Assembly (NCBI RefSeq): GCF_002217755.1
Contig: NZ_BCFL01000028.1
Span: 23,564-87,563 of the forward strand
Source: Streptomyces hyaluromycini
GTDB lineage: Bacteria; Actinomycetota; Actinomycetes; Streptomycetales; Streptomycetaceae
Length of the DNA stretch: 64,000 bases
Reading direction: 5' to 3'
In this document: positions 8,395 to 15,959 of the stretch, piece by piece
How the letters are laid out: the number at the start of each line of letters is the position of its first letter
Position numbering within the stretch: position 1 is the stretch's first letter
Notes under the pieces: generated by a model
The model's input: the letters and a program-made list of their open reading frames with translations, nothing else
What the model was told of the DNA's origin: nothing
Databases searched by the model: none
Program-made: the position numbers and the translations under genes

Positions 8395-8847
8395 TCAGTC
8401 GAGCTTCTCGACCACCGCTTCGAACTGCCGGACCATGGCGGGCACCGACCGGCCGTCGAGCAGGTCCATGACCCGCTTGCGGGCGCTCGCCAGGTGCACG
8501 GGGTAGGCGTCCCGGAGCCGCTTCAGCCCCTCGGGGGTGAGGGTCGCGACGTTGCCGCGGGCGTCCCCCTCGTAGCGCCGCTTGACGACCTGGCCGCGGC
8601 TCTGCAGCGCGTCCACGACACGGGTGATGCGGCTGGCGGAGAGGGCGGTGGCCGAGGCGAGGTCCGTCATCCGGAGTTCCTGGTTCTCAGCCTCGGAGAG
8701 GTTCATCAGGACGACGTACTCGGTGAGCGTGAGCCCTGTGGACCGCAGCAGGTCGTCGTCGAGCGAACGGGGCAGCGCGACGATGACGCGCATCAGGGCG
8801 CGCCAGAAGCGTTCTTCCTGGGCGGTCAGTGGGTCTTCTGCGCTCAT
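8395..8847 (-). CDS. MarR-family transcriptional regulator (paralogue 1)
   Basis: A 150-residue MarR protein. The order is an N-terminal dimerisation helix (RFWRALMRVIVALPRSL), the wHTH with recognition region TALSASRITRVVDALQSRG near residues 69-87, the wing YEGDARGNVATLT, then C-terminal dimerisation helices ending in VRQFEAVVEKLD. It is strikingly similar to the MarR protein at 15960-16562 through the whole DNA-binding core, with SALSASRITRVV-type recognition helices and HLASARKRVMD-type linkers. The two probably bind the same operators. Its own start region holds TTGAGCA-N8-TGCTCAA (8848-8869), consistent with autoregulation. Ligand unknown. Confidence 0.88.
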   Translation of the reverse strand: MSAEDPLTAQEERFWRALMRVIVALPRSLDDDLLRSTGLTLTEYVVLMNLSEAENQELRMTDLASATALSASRITRVVDALQSRGQVVKRRYEGDARGNVATLTPEGLKRLRDAYPVHLASARKRVMDLLDGRSVPAMVRQFEAVVEKLD

Positions 8848-8848
8848 T

Positions 8849-8869
8849 TGAGCAGAATAGCGTGCTCAA
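8849..8869. promoter_or_regulatory. Inverted repeat TGAGCA-N8-TGCTCA upstream of MarR paralogue 1
   Basis: A perfect inverted repeat abuts the MarR start codon at 8847 and continues into CAAGCAAGG. This resembles half of the TGCTT-N4-AAGCA operator seen elsewhere. It is a likely autoregulatory site. Confidence 0.5.
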
Positions 8870-8910
8870 GCAAGGAATCTCAACCCGATCTCGACCTTCC
8901 GGTCCACGTC

Positions 8911-8943
8911 AGGGGCTGTCCGGCGGCCGGCCGGACAGCCCCT
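8911..8943 (-). terminator. Strong hairpin after the glycosyltransferase gene
   Basis: Perfect 13-bp arms, AGGGGCTGTCCGG and CCGGACAGCCCCT, flank a 7-base loop just past the stop codon of the glycosyltransferase. There is no clear U-tract, which is usual for streptomycete terminators. Confidence 0.65.
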
Positions 8944-8954
8944 GACCGAGCCGC

Positions 8955-10247
8955 TCAGGCCTGCTCGACGATCTCCGCGATGACGTCGAAGGGGTGGTAC
9001 TCGGCGTACTGGCCCTGGATCTCGGCCGCCCGCTTGCGGTACCGGGGGTCGTCGAGCACCTCGTCGACGGCGGCGCGCAGGGCGGACACCTCCGGGCGGG
9101 CGGTGCGCAGGTTGACGCCGGTGCCGGACCACTCGACCCGGGCGGCGACCTCGGGCTTGTCCTCCGTCTCACCGCCGACGACGAGCGGGACACCGTGCCG
9201 CAGCGCGGTCTGGACCCCGCCGTAACCGGCGTTGGTGACGAGGACGTCGGCGAGCGGCAGCAGTTCCTCGAAGGGCACGAACCCGGCGAGGCGGACGTTG
9301 CCGGGGACCTGGCCGCCCATCTCCTCGCGCACCAGGTCGGGACCGTCGGGGCGGGCCGTGGCGGCGACGACGGTGACGTCGGCGTCGGCCAGCGCGCGCA
9401 GCGTGGGGACGACGAGCTGGGACAGGTCGCCGTTCTCCACGGTGCCCTGGGTGACCACGACCACCGGCCGTCCGGACGACAGCTCTGCCCACCAGCCGGG
9501 GCGTTCGAATTCGCTGTCGGAGGCGGCCGGGAGGGGGCCGATGAAGCGGAAGCTCTCCGAAGCGTCGCTGCGCGGGTACTCGAAGGCGGGCACGGTCAGC
9601 TGGAGCAGGAGGTCGGGGACCGTGCACATGGCGTCGAAGATCGGTCCGGGGAAGGTGACGCCCATCGAGGTGAAGACGCCCTCCACGTACTGCTGCGCGT
9701 CGGCGAACATCGCCGCGACCTGGGCGCGCATGGCGTCGTAGGCGGCGCGCTCCTCGTCGGTGGTGGGCGGGAGCAGCCCCGGCCCGAAGGGCGCGGTGTC
9801 GGCGCTGGCGAAGGGGGGCGGCGCGATGCCGATGGTCATCAGGAGCGGGCGCTGTTCCCGCGGGGCGCGCAGGACCGTCGCCAGCGTCCACAGGGACAGG
9901 AGTTCGCTGATCACCACGGTCGCGGGGAACTCCGCGAGCAGTTCCTGCAGGCGCCGGTCGTGCAGTGGCGCGGGGTCGGCGGCGAAGTGCTTGAGGTCGA
10001 AGGATATGCGCTCGAAGGGGGCGAGTGCGTCGCGCTCGGGGAAGGTGGCGCTGAGGTCGGCGCCGTCGACGTCCGCCTCGGCCGGGTACGGGACGAAGCG
10101 CGCACCGGTCCTGCGGACCCGGTCCTCGAACCGGGTACCCGTGTAGAAGAGCACCTCGTGCCCGCGCCGGGTCAGGTCGGCTGCGATCGCCGCGAGGGGC
10201 AGGACATGGCCCGGCACCGGGGTCGCTGTGACAAGGATCTTCGCCAT
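8955..10247 (-). CDS. GT1-family (UGT/macrolide-type) glycosyltransferase
   Basis: A 430-residue glycosyltransferase of the GT-B fold. The N-terminal acceptor domain starts MAKILVTATPVPGHVLPLAA, typical of actinobacterial MGT-like enzymes. The C-terminal donor domain contains VVVTQGTVEN and the signature region VTNAGYGGVQTALRHGVPLVVGG near residues 345-367, which binds the NDP-sugar. In most UGTs this begins with a His-Gly pair; here it is Asn-Ala, as in a subset of these enzymes. Known relatives inactivate macrolides or glycosylate small aromatics; the acceptor here is unknown. The ATG at 10247 is preferred because upstream in-frame residues run through the operator at 10294-10307. That site makes the gene a MarR-regulon candidate. 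Confidence 0.82.
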   Translation of the reverse strand: MAKILVTATPVPGHVLPLAAIAADLTRRGHEVLFYTGTRFEDRVRRTGARFVPYPAEADVDGADLSATFPERDALAPFERISFDLKHFAADPAPLHDRRLQELLAEFPATVVISELLSLWTLATVLRAPREQRPLLMTIGIAPPPFASADTAPFGPGLLPPTTDEERAAYDAMRAQVAAMFADAQQYVEGVFTSMGVTFPGPIFDAMCTVPDLLLQLTVPAFEYPRSDASESFRFIGPLPAASDSEFERPGWWAELSSGRPVVVVTQGTVENGDLSQLVVPTLRALADADVTVVAATARPDGPDLVREEMGGQVPGNVRLAGFVPFEELLPLADVLVTNAGYGGVQTALRHGVPLVVGGETEDKPEVAARVEWSGTGVNLRTARPEVSALRAAVDEVLDDPRYRKRAAEIQGQYAEYHPFDVIAEIVEQA

Positions 10248-10293
10248 GGTCTCGTTTCTGGGCAGGCCGGACCGCAGTCCGGCAGTATCTATT

Positions 10294-10307
10294 TGCTTCA
10301 ACAAGCA
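10294..10307. promoter_or_regulatory. MarR-type operator TGCTT-CAAC-AAGCA
   Basis: The palindrome is extended by outer symmetry (CTAT...ATAG from 10289 to about 10313). It lies 47 bases upstream of the glycosyltransferase ATG. The layout is the same 5-4-5 as the sites at 4182, 5187 and 16615. Confidence 0.68.
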
Positions 10308-10387
10308 ATATAGAGAGGCAGCCTTCGGGCTGTCGAACATTTCGCGGAACCCTGCGCGTGTCGCGCGCAGTTGTCCCTGATGCAACA

Positions 10388-10864
10388 TCAGATCTCGCTC
10401 CAGGAACGGAAAACCGCCGCCTGGCCGTGCCAAGTACCGTCTGACTCAAGGAGGTTCCACATGGTGACGTCCTCTATCCAGAACCTCCGGCCGGACCCGG
10501 CTATTCGCACACCCCGGTAGCCGGAGGCGTATCCGCGGGTCGCCACCGAGCGCACGAAGGCGTCCCGGTCGCCCTGCGCGTCCGGGTCGGCGGACAGCCG
10601 GGACGGGAGCTGTACGAACTCCTCCCACGGGTACTCGAAGCACTTCTGGGCGGTGGTGTTCGCGTAGATGAAGACCGGATCCGGCCCGGCGCCGTGCGCG
10701 AGCAGCCCGAAGGGCGCGTCCCCGTAGAGCCAGCGGGCCGCCTCACCGGCGTCCTGGAACGCGGTGGGGCACAGCGGGGTACCGGTCAGCCGCTCGTGAC
10801 TGGACAGCAGAAGCTGCGCGAAGGCCGGGCTCCGGCTGTACTCCGCGTCTTGGGCCGTGACCAT
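10388..10864 (-). CDS. MEKHLA-domain (PAS-like) protein
   Basis: A 158-residue protein that is essentially one MEKHLA domain. Recognisable stretches are LLLSSHERLTGTPLCP, APFGLLAHGAGPDPVFIYAN, WEEFVQLPSRLSADP, and near the end RRFWIEDVTMWNLLESDGTWHGQAAVF. MEKHLA is related to PAS domains and in plants follows HD-ZIP regulators. Stand-alone bacterial forms are thought to bind small ligands, but no function is established. It lies 67 bp downstream of the aldehyde dehydrogenase on the same strand, so the two may share a transcript. A further inverted repeat (10875-10894) lies just upstream of its ATG. Confidence 0.75.
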   Translation of the reverse strand: MVTAQDAEYSRSPAFAQLLLSSHERLTGTPLCPTAFQDAGEAARWLYGDAPFGLLAHGAGPDPVFIYANTTAQKCFEYPWEEFVQLPSRLSADPDAQGDRDAFVRSVATRGYASGYRGVRIAGSGRRFWIEDVTMWNLLESDGTWHGQAAVFRSWSEI

Positions 10865-10874
10865 CAGTGTCTGC

Positions 10875-10894
10875 CTTTCGTCGAATTCCGAAAG
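10875..10894. promoter_or_regulatory. Inverted repeat CTTTCG-TCGAATTC-CGAAAG
   Basis: A perfect 6-bp-arm inverted repeat with an inner GAATTC lies 10 bases upstream of the MEKHLA start and downstream of the aldehyde dehydrogenase stop. It may be an operator or a weak attenuator-like hairpin; I cannot decide between them. Confidence 0.3.
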
Positions 10895-10931
10895 GATGGT
10901 TCCAGACGGGTGCGACCGCCCGGCGACCGCG

Positions 10932-12359
10932 TCACCACACCTGCTGGTCGTCCTGGAGACGGACGGCGACGAACTTGGTCTGGGTGTAGTGGTGCAGCGC
11001 CTCCAGCCCCTTCTCGCGGCCGTACCCGCTGTTCTTGTAGCCGCCGAACGGGCCCTCGACCATCATGCCGGGCGGGTAGGCGTTGACGTAGACCTGCCCG
11101 GCCTGCAGACGGGCGGCCACCCGGTGGGCGCGGGTCACGTCACCGGTCCAGACGGCCGCGACCAGGCCGTAGTCGGAGTCGTTGGCGAGGGCCACCGCCT
11201 CCTCCTCGTCCTCGAAGCGCAGGACGGCGAGCACCGGGCCGAAGATCTCCTCGCGGGCGATGCGCATGTCCGGGGTGACGTCCGTGTAGACGGTCGGCTC
11301 GAAGGTCCAGCCGTCCCCGGTCGGCCGGCCGCCGGTGAGGAGGGTGGCCCCGTCCTGCTCGGCAATCTTGAAATACTCGTTGACCTTGTCGTACTGGGCG
11401 CGGGTGATCGCCGGCCCGTAGGTCTCCCCCGGCGTGATGTGGGTCAGCACGGTCCGTACGGCCGCCACGAACTCGTCGTGGATCCGCGCGTCGACCAGCA
11501 GCCGGGTGCCGGCCATGCAGGACTGGCCGCCGTTGGGCAGGAACGCCTCGACGGCCCCCTGGGCGGCCTTGGCGAGGTCGGCGTCCGCGAAGACGACGTT
11601 GGCCGACTTGCCGCCCAGCTCCAGCGTGAGCGGGATGATGCGGTCCGCGGCGGTCCGGCCGATCTCGCGGGCGGCGCGGACCGACCCGGTGAACGCCACC
11701 TTGCGGACCCCGGGATGGCCGACGACCGCCGCACCCACGGTGTCTCCCGTACCGGTGACGACGTTCAGCACGCCGTCGGGCAGACCGCATTCGGTGGCGA
11801 TGCGGGCCAGCCGGAGCGTGGTGGCCGAGGTGAACTCGGACGGCTTGGCCACCACGGTGTTGCCGGCCGCGAGGGCCGGGGCGATGGAGCGGGCCGCCTG
11901 GTTCAGGGGCGCGTTCCACGGAGTGATGACACCGACCACGCCGAGCGGCTCACGCCGGGTGTACGCGTGGAAGCCCGGCCCTATGTTCACCACCTCACCG
12001 CCGGGCAGGCCGACCAGGCCGGCGTAGAACTCGAAGTAGCGGGCGGCGCCCTCCACCTCCAACGGGGACTGCCAGGCGGGCTTGCCGGTCTCGGCCGACT
12101 CCAGTTCCGCCAGAACGGCGGCCTCGTCGCGCAGCCGCTCCGCGACGGCGGCCAGCACCCGCCCCCGTTCCACCGGCTGCCGGTTCCACCAGCCGTCGAC
12201 CGCCCCGGCCGCCGCCGAGACGGCACGCGCCACGTCGGCGGCGTCACCGAGGGCGATCTCGTGCACGACCTCGTCTCTTCCGGGAGAGGTGGACGGCAGC
12301 CAGCGATCGGATGCCGGGTCGACTTCCACGCCTGCGATCCAGTGGCCGTAGCGCTTCAT
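10932..12359 (-). CDS. NAD(P)+-dependent aldehyde dehydrogenase
   Basis: A 475-residue aldehyde dehydrogenase. Visible landmarks are the cofactor-binding stretch VITPWNAPLNQAARSIAPAL, the general-base glutamate in LELGGKSANVVF, the catalytic cysteine in GGQSCMAG (about residue 281), and the C-terminal motif EEIFGPVLAVLRF followed by PFGGYKNSGYGREKG. Members of this group oxidise aromatic, betaine or semialdehyde substrates to acids. The ATG at 12359 is chosen over one 15 bases upstream because a GAGGAG Shine-Dalgarno precedes it. The gene diverges from a TetR regulator whose two operator-like palindromes lie between them, so it is the probable target. It could oxidise the aldehyde made by the nearby benzoylformate decarboxylase; this is inference. 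Confidence 0.9.
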   Translation of the reverse strand: MKRYGHWIAGVEVDPASDRWLPSTSPGRDEVVHEIALGDAADVARAVSAAAGAVDGWWNRQPVERGRVLAAVAERLRDEAAVLAELESAETGKPAWQSPLEVEGAARYFEFYAGLVGLPGGEVVNIGPGFHAYTRREPLGVVGVITPWNAPLNQAARSIAPALAAGNTVVAKPSEFTSATTLRLARIATECGLPDGVLNVVTGTGDTVGAAVVGHPGVRKVAFTGSVRAAREIGRTAADRIIPLTLELGGKSANVVFADADLAKAAQGAVEAFLPNGGQSCMAGTRLLVDARIHDEFVAAVRTVLTHITPGETYGPAITRAQYDKVNEYFKIAEQDGATLLTGGRPTGDGWTFEPTVYTDVTPDMRIAREEIFGPVLAVLRFEDEEEAVALANDSDYGLVAAVWTGDVTRAHRVAARLQAGQVYVNAYPPGMMVEGPFGGYKNSGYGREKGLEALHHYTQTKFVAVRLQDDQQVW

Positions 12360-12414
12360 CGGCGCGCTCCTCATGACGAGTTATGGGGGTGGGCAATGGG
12401 GATGAGCAATGGGG

Positions 12415-12434
12415 GTGAATGAATTTTCATTCAC
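12415..12434. promoter_or_regulatory. Perfect palindrome GTGAATGAATTTTCATTCAC, probable TetR operator
   Basis: Nine-base arms around TT lie between the divergent aldehyde dehydrogenase and TetR genes. A variant with the same GTGAMTGAA half-site occurs at 12469-12488. The pair strongly suggests binding by the adjacent TetR protein. Confidence 0.72.
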
Positions 12435-12468
12435 CGCGTACCCTACCTTCCCGCCTTGACAAGATCGA

Positions 12469-12488
12469 GTGACTGAACGAAGTTTCAC
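12469..12488. promoter_or_regulatory. Second, degenerate TetR operator GTGACTGAACGAAGTTTCAC
   Basis: It has the same outer GTGA...TCAC ends and 20-bp length as the palindrome at 12415-12434. It lies two bases before the GTG of the TetR gene, where binding would block its own transcription. Confidence 0.55.
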
Positions 12489-12490
12489 TG

Positions 12491-13108
12491 GTGACCATGC
12501 CCCCCTCCGCGACGGCCGACGAGACGCCCCTGCGCCGCAAGTTGATGGACGCCGCGCTGGAGCTGTTCGACGAGCGCACCTGGGACGGCACGAACGTGCC
12601 CGAGATCGCGGCCCGGGCCGGGGTCGCGGTGGGCACGATCTACCGCTACTTCCCCAACAAGCAGGCGCTGGGCGAGGCGGTCTTCACCGAGGCGAAGGCG
12701 GCGTTCGCCGACGCCGTGGTCACCGACGCGGTGCGCGCGGCCGATCCGGTGACCGCGATCGGCCTCGTCTGGCACCACCAGGTCGCGTTCGCCCTGGCCT
12801 ATCCCCAGGCGTTCTCGTTCCTCGAACACCAGGTGCACGGCTCGTATCTGCGGCCGCAGGCGTACGAGGTCGTCCACCGGCTCGACGCCGAGCTGGTGGA
12901 GATCCTGCGGGCGGCGCAGGCGGCCGGCGCCGTCCGCGCCGGTGATCCGCAGGTGCTGCTCTCGATGGCGTTCGGCGCGTTCGTCGGGGTCACCAAGCAC
13001 TCACGCGCCTCGGGGGTCCCGCTGGGCGAGTACGACCTGGAGGGCGTCCGGGAGGCCGTGATGAGCCTGATCGGGCTCACCGGCCCCGACTCCCCCGACG
13101 CCGGCTAG
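12491..13108 (+). CDS. TetR-family transcriptional regulator beside the aldehyde dehydrogenase
   Basis: A 205-residue TetR protein. The N-terminal HTH runs LRRKLMDAALELFDERTWDG, then VPEIAARAGVAVGTIYRYFPNKQAL near residues 33-57, the classical TetR signature. The C-terminal ligand domain is helical and not assignable to a ligand. It starts at GTG 12491 or ATG 12497; the operator at 12469-12488 sits directly in front of either. The stop codon TAG (13106-13108) lies inside the CTAG end of the hairpin element that begins at 13105, so the insertion may have supplied the stop and trimmed the original C-terminus. It probably represses the divergent aldehyde dehydrogenase and itself. Confidence 0.88.
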   Translation: MTMPPSATADETPLRRKLMDAALELFDERTWDGTNVPEIAARAGVAVGTIYRYFPNKQALGEAVFTEAKAAFADAVVTDAVRAADPVTAIGLVWHHQVAFALAYPQAFSFLEHQVHGSYLRPQAYEVVHRLDAELVEILRAAQAAGAVRAGDPQVLLSMAFGAFVGVTKHSRASGVPLGEYDLEGVREAVMSLIGLTGPDSPDAG

Positions 13109-13283
13109 GGCCTGTCTGACCATTCCCGTCGTCGCCCGGAGGGCGGCCTCGCGGCGTCAGGTGCGTGCTCTCGGCGTGCCGGGCGTAGGCCCTCGTACTG
13201 GACGTACCTGGGTCTGCGCCCGGTGCGGCGAGAGTGCGTGCATGGCGTCGCGAGGCAGACGGGAATTGTCAGACAGGCCCTAG
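13105..13283. repeat. 179-bp CTAG-bounded imperfect hairpin element (MITE-like)
   Basis: Both ends read CTAGGGCCTGTCTGAC in inverted orientation. The arms stay complementary with mismatches through most of the element, including the matching blocks ATTCCCGTC and the CTCTCG- and CCGGGCG-containing parts, folding towards a centre near 13195. It encodes no protein. Terminal inverted repeats, internal symmetry and the CTAG boundaries suggest a non-autonomous mobile element. It may also act as a terminator between TetR and poxB. Confidence 0.75.
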
Positions 13284-13298
13284 GACCCCCGGGGCCGT

Positions 13299-15029
13299 TC
13301 AGGGCAGGTGGCGCACGACGTTCGTGCGGGCCAGTTCGAGGAGTTCGTCACCGCGTCCGGACAGCACGGTCCGGGCGGCGTAGAGAGCGAAGCCCCTGAC
13401 CTGGTCGAACTTGATGGCGGGCGGGACGGACAGCTCCTGCCGGGCCGTCATCACCTCCACCAGGGCGGGGCCCGGGTGGGCGAACGCGGTGCGCAGCGCC
13501 TCGCCCAGGTCGGCCGGGTGCTCCACCCTGCGGCCGTGGATGCCCAGGGCGGTCGCGACGTCGGCGAAGTTCGGGTTGTCGAGGTCGGTCCCGAAGTTCA
13601 CCATGCCCTCGGCCTTCATCTCCAGCTCCACGAAGCTCAGGGCTCCGTTGTTGAAGACCACGATCTTCACCGGGTGCCGCTGCTGTTTCAGGGTGATCAG
13701 GTCGCCGAGCAGCATGGCCAGCCCGCCGTCCCCGGACAGCGCGATCACCTGCCGGTCCGGGAACGCCGACTGGGCGCCGATCGCCTGGGGCAGTGCGTTC
13801 GCCATGCTGCCGTGGGTGAACGAACCGATCAGCCTGCGGCGGCCGTTCATGGTCAGATAGCGCGCCGACCAGATCACCGGGGAGCCCACGTCCGGCACGA
13901 ACACCGCGTCGTCGGCGGCGAGTTCGTCGACGACCCGGGCCAGGTACTGCGGGTGGACCGGGGTGCGGTCGTGGTCGTCGACGGCGAGCCGGTCCAGGGC
14001 GGCGCGGGCGCCGGTGTAGTGGTCGCGGGCCGCGTCGAGGTGCCGGGAGCCGGTCCTCGGGGCGAGCTTGGGGAGCAGGGCCTCGGCGGTGTCCCGCACG
14101 GTGCCGACGAGCGGCAGGTCCACCCGGGTGCGCCTGCCGATCTGCTCGCCGCGCACGTCCACCTGCACGGTGGTGGCGTGCTCGGGCAGGAACTGCCGGT
14201 AGGGGAAGTCGGTGCCGAGCATCAGGAGCGTGTCGCACTGCTCCATCGCACGGTAGCCGGAGGTGAAGCCGAGCAGTCCGGTCATGCCGACGTCGTACGG
14301 GTTGTCGTACTCGACGTGCTCCTTGCCGCGCATGGTGTGGACGACCGGAGCGCGCAACGCCCCGGCGAGGCGGACCAGTTGGTCGTGGGCGCCGGCACAG
14401 CCCGCGCCGGCCAGGATGGTGATCCGTTCCGAGTCGTTCAGGAGGGCCGCGGCGCGCTCGATCTCCTCGTCGGCGGGCCGCACCACCGGCGAGGTGGGCC
14501 GCACGGTGGCCGCCTTGCGCGGGTGGTCGAGCCGGTGCAGCAGCACGTCGCCCGGGACCACGAGGACGGACACCCCGTTGCGCTCGACGGCCGTGCGCAG
14601 GGCGATGTCGAGGAGGCGGGGGAACTGCTCGGGCGTGGCGGCCAGTTCGCAGAAGTCGCTGCACTCCCGGAACAGCTCCTGGGGGTGGGTCTCCTGGAAG
14701 TAGCCGGTGCCGATCTCCGGGCCCGGGATGTGCGCGGCGATCGCGAGCACCGGGAGGCGGCTGCGCTGGGCCTCGAACAGCCCGTTGACCAGGTGCAGGT
14801 TGCCCGGTCCGCAGCTGCCGGCGCAGACCGCGAGCGAGCCGGTGACCGCGGCCTCGCCCGCGGCGGCGAACGCCGCCGCCTCCTCGTGCCGGTAGTGCTC
14901 CCAGGTCACCGAGGGATTCCTGCGCAGGGCGTCGGTCAGTCCGTTGAGCGAGTCACCGGGCAGTCCGTGGATCCGGGAGACGCCCGCGTCCCGCAGGCCG
15001 TCGACTATGAGGTCGGCGATGGTGTGCAT
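13299..15029 (-). CDS. poxB: Pyruvate oxidase / pyruvate:quinone oxidoreductase (ThDP-dependent)
   Basis: A 576-residue ThDP enzyme, very close to the length of E. coli PoxB (572). The N-terminal PYR domain starts IADLIVDGLRDAGVSRIHGL and carries the ThDP-activating glutamate in YRHEEAAAFAA. The middle FAD-type domain has AGAGCAGAHDQLVRLA, and the C-terminal PP domain holds the ThDP motif GDGGLAMLLGDLITLKQ...NN. PoxB oxidises pyruvate to acetate and CO2 and passes electrons to membrane quinone. The extreme C-terminus lacks an obvious amphipathic lipid-binding peptide. It lies 70 bp downstream of the acetoacetate decarboxylase-like gene and the MarR gene on the same strand, so the three may be cotranscribed. 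Confidence 0.82.
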   Translation of the reverse strand: MHTIADLIVDGLRDAGVSRIHGLPGDSLNGLTDALRRNPSVTWEHYRHEEAAAFAAAGEAAVTGSLAVCAGSCGPGNLHLVNGLFEAQRSRLPVLAIAAHIPGPEIGTGYFQETHPQELFRECSDFCELAATPEQFPRLLDIALRTAVERNGVSVLVVPGDVLLHRLDHPRKAATVRPTSPVVRPADEEIERAAALLNDSERITILAGAGCAGAHDQLVRLAGALRAPVVHTMRGKEHVEYDNPYDVGMTGLLGFTSGYRAMEQCDTLLMLGTDFPYRQFLPEHATTVQVDVRGEQIGRRTRVDLPLVGTVRDTAEALLPKLAPRTGSRHLDAARDHYTGARAALDRLAVDDHDRTPVHPQYLARVVDELAADDAVFVPDVGSPVIWSARYLTMNGRRRLIGSFTHGSMANALPQAIGAQSAFPDRQVIALSGDGGLAMLLGDLITLKQQRHPVKIVVFNNGALSFVELEMKAEGMVNFGTDLDNPNFADVATALGIHGRRVEHPADLGEALRTAFAHPGPALVEVMTARQELSVPPAIKFDQVRGFALYAARTVLSGRGDELLELARTNVVRHLP

Positions 15030-15099
15030 CAGCTTCCTTTCGGTACGGCGGTCGTGCGGAGGCTCGGAGGGTCGTGCGGGCGGTCCCGGTCCTGTTCCG

Positions 15100-15888
15100 C
15101 TATTCGCTCAGCAGGCGGACGGCCGTCACGGTGTAGGACATCGAGGCGCGGAAGCCGGTGCCGGTGCGCACCGGGGCCAGGTCCGCCAGCTCCTCGCCGC
15201 GGGCCGGGAACAGGCTGATGTCGCCGGAGCCGACCCAGACGTCGGCGAGGGCCTGGTCGGAGAACTCGGCCATCACCAGCTCGTGCACCGCGGGCTTGTC
15301 GTACTGTCCGACGGCCAGCGTCGGGAAGTGCCGCAGGTTGACCGTGGGCCGGAACAGGGCCGCGGGGTCGCTCGCCGGCTGCTCCAGGGTGACCCGCGCC
15401 TCGGCGAGGGTGTGCCCGGCCGCCGACAGGGACGCGCCGAACCTCCCGCCGGCGGCGAGGGACGGCGAGGCCTTGCCGGGCGAGGCGAAGACCCGGGTCT
15501 GGTGCACCGAGCCCAGCTTCTTGGGGAAGCCCTGCACCCAGCCGCGGGCCATGGCGAGGTCGTTGTCGACGTAGATGTACGGGCACCAGGAGACCGGCTC
15601 GCCCCGGAACCGGGCGTCCACCAGCAGCATGAACTCGCGGTACTGGCTGCGCACCGGGTCGAGGTACTCGTCGTGCTCCGCGGAGAACTGCCAGTCGACG
15701 AAGAGCGCGACCACCCGCCCGTCCGACCCGGTGTCGGGGGTGAGCCCCTCCGGGAGGGTCGCCGCGGCGGCCGCCGGGTCGGTCCAGAACTCGACGCCGA
15801 CGATGTCCCCGGCGTAGTGCCACGGCGGAGCCGAGGCGAGGTTCGCCTCTCCGCGCGGCGACAGCGGGTAGGTGTAGCCCTGCAGCAT
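15100..15888 (-). CDS. Acetoacetate decarboxylase-family protein
   Basis: A 262-residue protein of the ADC fold. The stretch GWVQGFPKKLGSVHQTRVF near residues 114-132 contains the adjacent lysines that in the Clostridium enzyme form the Schiff base and tune its pKa. FRPTVNLRHFP later matches the family's conserved active-site strand. ADC decarboxylates acetoacetate to acetone; many actinobacterial relatives lack that activity and act as aldolase-dehydratases on other oxoacids, so the substrate is open. The ATG at 15888 follows a GGAGG Shine-Dalgarno. It sits between MarR paralogue 2 and poxB on the same strand. Confidence 0.78.
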   Translation of the reverse strand: MLQGYTYPLSPRGEANLASAPPWHYAGDIVGVEFWTDPAAAAATLPEGLTPDTGSDGRVVALFVDWQFSAEHDEYLDPVRSQYREFMLLVDARFRGEPVSWCPYIYVDNDLAMARGWVQGFPKKLGSVHQTRVFASPGKASPSLAAGGRFGASLSAAGHTLAEARVTLEQPASDPAALFRPTVNLRHFPTLAVGQYDKPAVHELVMAEFSDQALADVWVGSGDISLFPARGEELADLAPVRTGTGFRASMSYTVTAVRLLSE

Positions 15889-15959
15889 GGGGGCCTCCAG
15901 AGAGGGTGGGCGCGCCGGAAGGGACCATGTTCCGCACGGACACCGCTCCCCGGCTTGGG

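Noticed and set aside
13105..13283. A small RNA gene or tRNA-like structure between TetR and poxB
   Set aside because: The fold is a simple long hairpin with terminal inverted repeats and no cloverleaf, and its CTAG boundaries favour a mobile element.
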